Part shown: one piece after another, positions 1 through 5,202 of the stretch | Layout: the number at the start of each line of letters is the position of its first letter | Position numbering within the stretch: the stretch's first letter is position 1 | NCBI GenBank assembly: GCA_964475735.1 | Contig: CAYYYI010000091.1 | Location: 1-10,857, forward strand | Reading direction: 5' to 3' | Origin: UCB2 sp964475735 | GTDB taxonomy: Bacteria; Chloroflexota; Dehalococcoidia; Tepidiformales; Tepidiformaceae | Length of the DNA: 10,857 bases | Translations under genes and position numbers: made by a program | Notes under the pieces: generated by a model | Databases searched by the model: none | Told to the model about the DNA's origin: nothing | What the model saw: the letters and a program-made list of their open reading frames with translations, nothing else

Positions 1-272
1 GCGTCGAACGCGTGGCGGATGGCGGCGTGCAGATTGGCGTCGGACTGGCGGTTGACAACGAGCTGCGCCCCCGGGAGCAGGAGGTTGATGCTCACCGCAT
101 ATGGCCCTCCCTGCTGGTGGTGGTTGATGGGCGCTTCGATGGTGACCCTGCAGCCGGTGATGCTGCCGGCGAACGCCTGCAGGCGTTCGCTGCGCTCGCG
201 GATGTAGCCGTCAACCTCCGCGGTCAGGGGGATGTCTCCTGAGCGGATCTGCAGGGGCATTTCCAGGGTCAT
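1..272 (-). CDS. hpf: Ribosome hibernation factor, HPF/RaiA (S30AE) family, C-terminus beyond window
   Basis: The reverse strand encodes 90 visible residues from ATG at 272, open to the window edge. The fragment begins MTLEMPLQIRSGDIPLTAEV and continues with an amphipathic stretch (DGYIRERSERLQAF), a beta strand around CRVTIEAP, a second strand around YAVSINLLLPG, and SDANLHAAIRHAFD near the edge. This is the beta-alpha-beta-beta-beta-alpha order of S30AE proteins, which bind the decoding centre of the 30S subunit and hold ribosomes inactive during stasis. A GGAGG lies at 282-286, nine bases before the ATG, which supports this start over the inner Met at residue 5. Whether a C-terminal dimerisation domain (long HPF) follows cannot be seen. 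The gene starts 40 bases after the stop of the BCAM0308-like gene on the same strand, so the two are probably co-transcribed. The family call is firm; the short or long subtype is open. Confidence 0.8.
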   Translation of the reverse strand, partial: MTLEMPLQIRSGDIPLTAEVDGYIRERSERLQAFAGSITGCRVTIEAPINHHQQGGPYAVSINLLLPGAQLVVNRQSDANLHAAIRHAFD

Positions 273-312
273 GTGTCCAGGCCTCCGGGATTCCTTGTCG
301 TCATCGAACAGC

Positions 313-834
313 TTAGCGCGACCAGCGCACCCGGATCAGGTGGTCCTCTGCCGCGTACTGGATATCCAGCTCGCCGTGGAAGGCGCGGTGGATGGCCTCG
401 CCGATGCGGCGCGGCAGGTGCACGTCGGTAGTCGTGATGAGAATGCCGCCGGCCTCTTCCGACACGCCCATGATCCGGTGGAGCGCGTGTTCCTCTCCTT
501 CGGCGTCCGCTTCCTTTCGGGCCAGGTGCAGCAATTCATCCCTTCGCTCAAGGGCAAACGGCCCCTCAAGCCGCAGGAAGCCGGCCGGGTACTCGTCCCG
601 AATCCGCCTGCAGGCGGGGCAGAGCTCGCTGGCGGCGTCCTTCGGGGGCTCGGCGGCCCGGGCCCAGCGCCCGGCATGGTACACGGCCGCGCACCCGGGA
701 CAGACTGTGGGCTCGGGAAGGTGATGGCGGCTCTCGTAGGGATCGTAGCCGAACCCCTCTTCCACCGAGTCTCGGCGGGGAGTCCACGCAGCGGGATTGC
801 GTCCCGCGGGGGTGTCATGCAGTCGCTTGGGCAC
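313..834 (-). CDS. BCAM0308/NMD3-like zinc-ribbon protein
   Basis: The protein has 173 residues from a GTG start. Residues 1-40 are a basic, probably disordered tail. A treble-clef or zinc-ribbon module follows, with CPGC at 45-48 and CPAC at 72-75. After it come a conserved block (RRIRDEYPAGFLRLEGPF, about 76-93), a charged helix with RDELLHLARKEA, and a C-terminal alpha/beta part containing LITTTDVHLPRRIGEAIHRA and ending in IRVRWSR. I recognise this as the BCAM0308 family, often annotated as an NMD protein affecting ribosome stability by resemblance to archaeal NMD3. The type member lies in a low-oxygen-induced region of Burkholderia cenocepacia, as I recall it. Placement directly upstream of a hibernation factor fits a role at stalled or stored ribosomes, which is inference. 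Upstream in-frame ATGs at 888 and 891 exist, but only the GTG has a strong ribosome binding site. Confidence 0.85.
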   Translation of the reverse strand: MPKRLHDTPAGRNPAAWTPRRDSVEEGFGYDPYESRHHLPEPTVCPGCAAVYHAGRWARAAEPPKDAASELCPACRRIRDEYPAGFLRLEGPFALERRDELLHLARKEADAEGEEHALHRIMGVSEEAGGILITTTDVHLPRRIGEAIHRAFHGELDIQYAAEDHLIRVRWSR

Positions 835-839
835 CGGTC

Positions 840-846
840 CCTCCTT
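840..846 (-). promoter_or_regulatory. Strong Shine-Dalgarno deciding the GTG start of the BCAM0308-like gene
   Basis: Read on the minus strand, AAGGAGG ends five bases before the GTG at 834. The alternative ATG codons at 888 and 891 have no purine-rich motif at a suitable distance, and they would add 18-19 residues that I do not recognise as part of the family. This site is why the shorter protein was chosen. Confidence 0.75.
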
Positions 847-990
847 CGACGCTTCGGTGTGGCGGCTCTGCGCCTTTTCGATTCCCATCATCGCGCGCGT
901 GGGTGAGGAGCGCTCCGGCCGTTCGTCGCCGGGTTCGCGGGCCGTTGGTACCAGACTTCGGTGGCGGCCACTTTGCGCGGGACAAAGAAA

Positions 991-1069
991 CAGGCAGGGG
1001 CCAATTTTGCCGTGGCGCCACCGGGATGGCGCCGTCGCCGCGAAGGCGGTGGCGTGTTGTCCCTGCCTG
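991..1069 (-). other. Nested inverted repeat with T-rich tail: terminator-like leader element
   Basis: CAGGCAGGG at 991-999 is perfectly complementary to CCCTGCCTG at 1061-1069. Inside it, CGCCACCG at 1016-1023 pairs perfectly with CGGTGGCG at 1047-1054, and further short GC helices are possible in the loop. On the minus strand the outer stem is followed at once by TTTCTTTG (990-983), which resembles an intrinsic terminator. No minus-strand gene ends here; the next minus-strand gene starts about 150 bases downstream. The element could therefore be an attenuator or the expression platform of a leader RNA, the 3' end of a small RNA, or chance pairing in GC-rich DNA. Confidence 0.45.
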
Positions 1070-1094
1070 CGATCATCGTAGGCCCCGCAATCCC

Positions 1095-1140
1095 GGCCAG
1101 ATACGGCCTTTGGACCCGCCAACGCTGGTTCCTTCGGTCC
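1095..1140 (-). other. Two adjacent small hairpins upstream of the terminator-like element
   Basis: GGCC at 1095-1098 repeats at 1105-1108 and is self-complementary, giving a hairpin with a six-base loop. GGACC at 1112-1116 pairs with GGTCC at 1136-1140, enclosing a further partial helix (GCCA with TGGT). On the minus strand they precede the nested repeat at 1069-991, so the whole could fold as one structured leader. Stems this short are common in GC-rich DNA, so the support is weak without comparative data. Confidence 0.3.
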
Positions 1141-1264
1141 CATCTCGTGAGGCGCTTACATGGCGACCATAGTCCCGTCTATCTGAGCCGTTGGACCATC
1201 GCCGCCGGGCCAGGCGCGTGCAACGATCCCGCAGCGAATGAATTGCCGTTCCCGGGAGGACGCC

Positions 1265-1444
1265 ATGCGCTGCGATATGTGTGGACTTGAAACGAAGTGC
1301 CCAATCACGGTTGAGGCAGTGCCCGCCACGGCGCGGGCCTCGTGGGCCGCAACGGTCTGCCCTGCGTGCCTCAACTACCGGACGTTACGCGCTCTCTCTG
1401 CGTATGACGCGCGGCGCACAGGGGAACTGAAGCCGGTCGCCTGA
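1265..1444 (+). CDS. Small zinc-knuckle protein of unknown function
   Basis: This 59-residue protein starts at the ATG at 1265, behind GGAGG (1255-1259) with a five-base spacer; the upstream in-frame ATG at 1238 lacks such a site. Cysteine pairs CDMC (3-6) and CPAC (32-35) form a likely zinc site with a 25-residue loop between them, and an extra Cys sits at position 12. The tail is helical and basic (NYRTLRALSAYDARR). I do not recognise a named family. Small two-knuckle proteins of this size often serve as RNA- or protein-binding adaptors, but nothing here fixes a role. It ends 39 bases before the PAC2 gene on the same strand and may share its transcript, although the PAC2 gene also has its own -10-like box. 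Confidence 0.7.
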   Translation: MRCDMCGLETKCPITVEAVPATARASWAATVCPACLNYRTLRALSAYDARRTGELKPVA

Positions 1445-1471
1445 CCTGCAGCCCTCCCGCGTCGAGGCTGC

Positions 1472-1477
1472 TAAGCT
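1472..1477 (+). promoter_or_regulatory. Candidate -10 box for leaderless transcription of the PAC2 gene
   Basis: TAAGCT matches the TANNNT -10 pattern and ends exactly six bases before the GTG start at 1484. That spacing would place the transcription start on the start codon itself. The only purine run nearby (GGGG, 1478-1481) sits two bases from the GTG, too close to act as a normal ribosome binding site. No clear -35 is visible. A six-base inverted repeat (GCAGCC 1448-1453, GGCTGC 1466-1471) sits just upstream and could terminate or regulate. Confidence 0.4.
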
Positions 1478-1483
1478 GGGGCT

Positions 1484-2347
1484 GTGGAGCACCTCCGCCT
1501 CGATCGCCTGCCTGGCCTGCGTGACCCCGTGGCCGTTGTCGCCTTCGCAGGTTGGAACGATGCTGCCGGCGCAGCCACGAGCGCTGCCCGGTTCGTCGCC
1601 CGGCGCCTCGGCGCCCGGCGCTTCGCCTCGATCGATCCGGAGCCGTTCTACGACTTCACAGAAGCCCGGCCCGCAGTTCGCATCGATTCCGGCGGCACGC
1701 GGACCATCACCTGGCCCTCGAACGAGTTCTTCTACGCCCGGAACCCCATCGGCCCACACGACATCGTGGTCGCTGTCGGCGTAGAGCCGAACCTGCGCTG
1801 GCGGACGTTCGCTGAGACCTACCGGTCGCTGTTCCAGGACCTTGGCATCGGGCTGACGATTTCCCTCGGGGCGCTCATGGCGGATGTCCCCCATACGCGG
1901 GATGTCCGTGTTTCGGGCTCGGCGGCCGACGCTGAGCTGGCCGGGCGGCTGGACTTCGCCGTGTCGCGCTACCAGGGCCCCACCGGGGTTCCCGGCATCC
2001 TGGGAGATGCCTTCCGCCGGTCCGGGCAGGCGTGGGTAAGCCTCTGGGCGAATGTCCCCCACTATGTGACAACCATCCAGAACCCGCCCGCGACCATTGC
2101 CTTGCTGCGACGGTTGGAGAGCCTGCTTGGCGTCGACTTCGACTATGCCGAGCTCAACGCGGCCGCCGAGCGCTTCCTCGAAGAGGTCAATACGGCCGTG
2201 ATGGCCAACCCCGAAATCCGGGACTACGTCCGCCGCCTGGAGGAGTCCCACGACTCCGGGGGCTCGTTCGCCCGGGAGCACGACCTCCCCTCTGGCGACC
2301 TCCTCCTCGACATTGAGGAGTTCTTGCGGGAGCAGCGCGGGGACTAA
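1484..2347 (+). CDS. PAC2 family protein (proteasome-assembly-chaperone-2 fold)
   Basis: This protein of 287 residues starts at a GTG. An in-frame TAA at 1472-1474 lies four codons upstream, so no earlier start is possible. The N-terminal block VAFAGWNDAAGAAT (19-32) is the PAC2 hallmark. It is followed by the family's DPEPFYDF (51-58), RPAV, and WPSNEFFYAR segments, a central SLGALMADVPHTR, and a C-terminal helical part that ends with the acidic SGDLLLDIEEFLRE motif typical of actinobacterial-type members. Length matches the bacterial family, which is near 280-320. PAC2 proteins are related to eukaryotic proteasome assembly chaperones. Their bacterial role is unsettled, with oligomeric, nucleoside-phosphorylase-like folds reported. 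No proteasome gene lies in the window, and the link to the downstream FHA-ABC gene (81-base gap) is only positional. Confidence 0.9.
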   Translation: MEHLRLDRLPGLRDPVAVVAFAGWNDAAGAATSAARFVARRLGARRFASIDPEPFYDFTEARPAVRIDSGGTRTITWPSNEFFYARNPIGPHDIVVAVGVEPNLRWRTFAETYRSLFQDLGIGLTISLGALMADVPHTRDVRVSGSAADAELAGRLDFAVSRYQGPTGVPGILGDAFRRSGQAWVSLWANVPHYVTTIQNPPATIALLRRLESLLGVDFDYAELNAAAERFLEEVNTAVMANPEIRDYVRRLEESHDSGGSFAREHDLPSGDLLLDIEEFLREQRGD

Positions 2348-2373
2348 GACCGCCCCTGTGAGTCTCTTCCGTG

Positions 2374-2379
2374 TAGGAT
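2374..2379 (+). promoter_or_regulatory. Candidate -10 box upstream of the FHA-ABC/kinase operon
   Basis: TAGGAT sits inside GTGTAGGATG, the same ten bases that occur ahead of the yciI-like gene on the other strand (10109-10118). Used as a -10 it would start transcription near 2386, leaving a leader of about 43 bases that includes a GGGAGAAG (2409-2416) twelve bases before the ATG. No -35 match is seen, so this is tentative. Confidence 0.3.
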
Positions 2380-2428
2380 GTAGCCGCTTGCCGGTCACCC
2401 ACCCTCTCGGGAGAAGTCACGAATTCAC

Positions 2429-5179
2429 ATGCTGACGCTGCACGTCCGCACATCCCAGGGCGATCGCGATTTCCCACTATCGGGGCAGGTAACAATGGGG
2501 CGGGCGCCAGACTGCGATGTCGTTGTCCCGGGCATTGACGTCTCGCGGCACCATGCTGCCATCACTCTCACGCCCGCTGGCGCAACGTTCATTGACCTTG
2601 GGAGCGCCAACGGTTCATCCGTCAACGGGGTCCCGGTGCAACCCCGCGTGCCGGTCCCGGTCGCGCCGGGCGATGTCATCACCATCCCGGACTGCACCGT
2701 CGAATTGGCCGCGTCCGGAGCGGATGCGGAATCGGGCCAACGTCGCGCCCAGGGCCTACTCGTGCCCGCGCACGCAGAGGGAATTGCCGGACGCACGCTC
2801 GTAGCGCAAACGAAGCCCCGGCTCGAAGTCACCGTCGCCGGCCACGCCATGACCTACGATCTCGCCGGCGACGAGGTGACCCTGGGCCGGGCCCCCGGCA
2901 ACACCATCGTGGTCGCCTCCGATGTCATCTCGCGCCAGCACATGGTCTTCCGCCGCACGGGCACGACCTACACCGCCTTCGATACCGGCTCGGCGAACGG
3001 GTTCACCGTCAACGGAGCCAGGCTGGCCTCACACCAACTCCGCGACGGCGACGTGCTCGATATCGCCGGCGAAGTGGCCCTGCGTTTCACGCTCCAACTG
3101 GCTGCCGATGCCGATGGCCGTGTCGAAGAGCAGGCCGCCGCCCCCGGGCCGGGGCAGACCGTGACGGTCGGGCGCGACCCGGCCTGCGAACTGTGCCTGT
3201 CCCACCCGGCCATCTCCCTGGTGCACGCCCGCATCACTGGCGCAGCCGGGGGCCGCGCGGTCATTGAAGACCTTGGCTCGACCAACGGCACCTACGTGAA
3301 CGGCGAGCGTCTCGCGAAGGGCGAGCAGCGCGCGCTGCAACCCGCCGACGTGGTCTTCGTGGGGCCGGTCAGGCTGCACATCAGTGGCGCCGCCGTTCGC
3401 AGCGAGGACTCGTCGCGAAGCATCCGTCTCACCGCGCTCAGGCTGCAGAAGCAGGTGAGCCCCACCGCCAACCTCCTGCAGGACATCTCCCTCGTCGTGG
3501 AGCCGCAGGAGTTCGTCGCGATCGTGGGCGTGAGCGGCTCCGGCAAGTCGACCCTCGTCGGCGCCCTCAGCGGGCTGAGGCCCGCCACCGGTGGCGACGT
3601 GCTCCTCAACGGCGTGTCGCTTTACTCCCACTTCCAGGCCTTCCGGACGCTTCTCGGGTACGTGCCCCAGGACGACATCCTTCACCCGGAGCTTCCCGTG
3701 GGACGGGCGCTGGCCTACGCCGCGGAATTGCGCCTGCCCGACGATTTCAGCCCCGCCGAGCGCCAGGCGCGCGTTGATTCCGCGCTGGCGACACTTGGCC
3801 TCGAAGAGCGCCGGGAGATCCCTGTCGGCCGGCTCAGCGGCGGGCAGCGAAAGCGCGTCTCGATCGGCGCCGAGCTGCTGACCCAGCCCGGGCTGTTCTT
3901 CCTCGACGAGGCGACTTCCGGCCTTGACCCCGGAACGGAAAGTCAGCTAATGCGCCTCCTGCGCAGGCTCGCTGACGATGGCAACACTATCCTGCTCATC
4001 ACCCACGCCACCAAGAACGTCATGATGTGCGACAAGGTGCTCTTCCTCGCCCGCGGAGGGCACATGGCCTACTTCGGGCCGCCCGACCGCGCACTCGCCT
4101 ACTTCGGCGTCGACGACTTCGACGGCATCTACGAACTGCTCGAATCGCACGAGTCGCCCGCTGATTGGTCGGCCCGGTTCCGGGCATCGCCCGAGCACCG
4201 CGAGTTCGTGGCGAAGCCCCTCGCCGGCGCAGCTTCTCCCGGCGCCGCTGGTGTACCCGGGGCTGGCAGGGCCGTCGCGCCCCCGGCCGCGGGCAGAACC
4301 TCGGGCGCGCTCCGGCAGTTCAAGGTGCTGAGCCAGCGCTATTTCGACATCATTCGCAGGGACCGGGTGAACCTTGGCCTCATGTTCGCGCTTGCTCCGG
4401 CCCTGGCCGCAATTGACCTGGTGGCCTGGGAGCGCTCTGTGCTGGACCCCCTGCGCGGCATCGGCTCGAGGGCGATGACCCTGCTCTTTCTCTCGGCGCT
4501 CATCCCCTTCCTTGTGGGCGCGCTCAGCTTCGTGCGAGAGATTGTGAAGGAGGCGGCCATCTACACCCGGGAGAGGGCGGTGGCGCTTCTCGTTTGGCCC
4601 TACCTCGGCTCGAAGATCGCGATTGCGTCGGTGCTGGCGCTTTACCACGCCGCGGCACTCCTCGCCATCAAGCTGATCGCCGTGGAGTTTCCCGGCCTTG
4701 AATTGGCAGGCTACGCCATGCTCTACGTTACGCTCGTGCTGGCCGTCATCTCTGGCGTAATGTGGGGGCTGCTCATCTCCACCCTCACACGGCGCGAGGA
4801 GCAGGCGATGATGCTCGTCATCGGCGTGGTCGTGGTCCAGATGGTCTTCTCGGGCGGGCTCGTCTCCCTCTCCGATCTCGGCCTGGCCGGGACGGTACTT
4901 GGCGGCATCACGAGCAGCGCCTGGGCCTTCAAGGCGCTTGTGACTGCTGCCGGGCTGAGCAAGGACGGCTGTACCGGCGACTTCGCCAACTGCGACATCC
5001 CCGGGATCCAGGCTCTCGAGACGCCCGCCGAACGGACCCTTGCCTTCCAGGGCGTCGATGATCAGTTCAGCAGCGTCTTCGGCGCCGACGTATTCGTCTG
5101 CTGGGGAGCGATGCTCGCTATCATTGCAGCGCTCGGCATACTGATTTACCTACTTCAGCGGCGGAAAGACACCCTCTAA
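2429..5179 (+). CDS. Triple-FHA-domain ABC transporter, ABCG-type half transporter
   Basis: This is a 916-residue fusion. Three FHA domains come first: about 1-93 (GRAPDCD, SRHH, SANGSSVNG), 131-220 (GRAPGNT, SRQH, SANGFTVNG) and 243-318 (GRDPACE, S-L-V-H, STNGTYVNG). All keep the Arg, Ser, His and Asn-Gly residues used to bind phosphothreonine. The ATPase domain (about 332-560) has Walker A GVSGSGKST (367-375), Q-loop Q414, signature LSGGQ (469-473), Walker B ending LFFLDE (489-494) and switch His526. A disordered linker (595-628) leads to six predicted membrane helices (about 648-912), with a Cys848/Cys855 outer loop before the last, as in ABCG exporters. Mycobacterial Rv1747 has the same plan with two FHA domains and is phosphorylated by its neighbour PknF. 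Here a kinase gene follows 23 bases downstream. Rv1747 has been linked to export of lipid-linked cell-wall material; the substrate here is unknown. It probably dimerises. Confidence 0.93.
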   Translation: MLTLHVRTSQGDRDFPLSGQVTMGRAPDCDVVVPGIDVSRHHAAITLTPAGATFIDLGSANGSSVNGVPVQPRVPVPVAPGDVITIPDCTVELAASGADAESGQRRAQGLLVPAHAEGIAGRTLVAQTKPRLEVTVAGHAMTYDLAGDEVTLGRAPGNTIVVASDVISRQHMVFRRTGTTYTAFDTGSANGFTVNGARLASHQLRDGDVLDIAGEVALRFTLQLAADADGRVEEQAAAPGPGQTVTVGRDPACELCLSHPAISLVHARITGAAGGRAVIEDLGSTNGTYVNGERLAKGEQRALQPADVVFVGPVRLHISGAAVRSEDSSRSIRLTALRLQKQVSPTANLLQDISLVVEPQEFVAIVGVSGSGKSTLVGALSGLRPATGGDVLLNGVSLYSHFQAFRTLLGYVPQDDILHPELPVGRALAYAAELRLPDDFSPAERQARVDSALATLGLEERREIPVGRLSGGQRKRVSIGAELLTQPGLFFLDEATSGLDPGTESQLMRLLRRLADDGNTILLITHATKNVMMCDKVLFLARGGHMAYFGPPDRALAYFGVDDFDGIYELLESHESPADWSARFRASPEHREFVAKPLAGAASPGAAGVPGAGRAVAPPAAGRTSGALRQFKVLSQRYFDIIRRDRVNLGLMFALAPALAAIDLVAWERSVLDPLRGIGSRAMTLLFLSALIPFLVGALSFVREIVKEAAIYTRERAVALLVWPYLGSKIAIASVLALYHAAALLAIKLIAVEFPGLELAGYAMLYVTLVLAVISGVMWGLLISTLTRREEQAMMLVIGVVVVQMVFSGGLVSLSDLGLAGTVLGGITSSAWAFKALVTAAGLSKDGCTGDFANCDIPGIQALETPAERTLAFQGVDDQFSSVFGADVFVCWGAMLAIIAALGILIYLLQRRKDTL

Positions 5180-5202
5180 CCGCCGCCCGGGGGAGAGCTG
5201 GC

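Larger units (their letters stand above)
835..1264. other. Divergent intergenic region with inverted repeats and no convincing gene
   Basis: This 430-base stretch separates the minus-strand BCAM0308-like gene from the plus-strand zinc-knuckle gene. Open frames exist on both strands, but they are Arg/Pro-rich, lack family features and usable ribosome binding sites, and behave like chance frames in high-GC DNA. The region should contain the promoters of both divergent genes. A minus-strand TATGGT at 1166-1171 could be a -10 box for the BCAM0308-HPF operon, giving a leader of about 325 bases, but I see no matching -35. The most notable content is the nested inverted repeats at 991-1069 and two small hairpins at 1095-1140. 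Confidence 0.6.

Noticed and set aside
1010..1020. T-box antiterminator core (TGGCGCCACGG on the minus strand)
   Set aside because: The string is mostly a GC palindrome, no Stem I or specifier elements were seen, and the downstream genes are not amino-acid related. It is kept only as a test within the leader finding.
313..1143. Longer 276-residue version of the BCAM0308-like protein
   Set aside because: The first 103 codons have no family similarity, cross the inverted-repeat region, and a strong Shine-Dalgarno motif precedes the GTG at 834.
903..1172. 89-codon plus-strand open frame in the intergenic region
   Set aside because: It has no ribosome binding site, an Arg/Pro-rich composition, and overlaps the inverted repeats.
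1385..2398. 337-codon minus-strand open frame opposite the PAC2 gene
   Set aside because: It mirrors the high-GC codon structure of the PAC2 gene, whose protein matches a known family over its full length. The antisense product has no recognisable domain.
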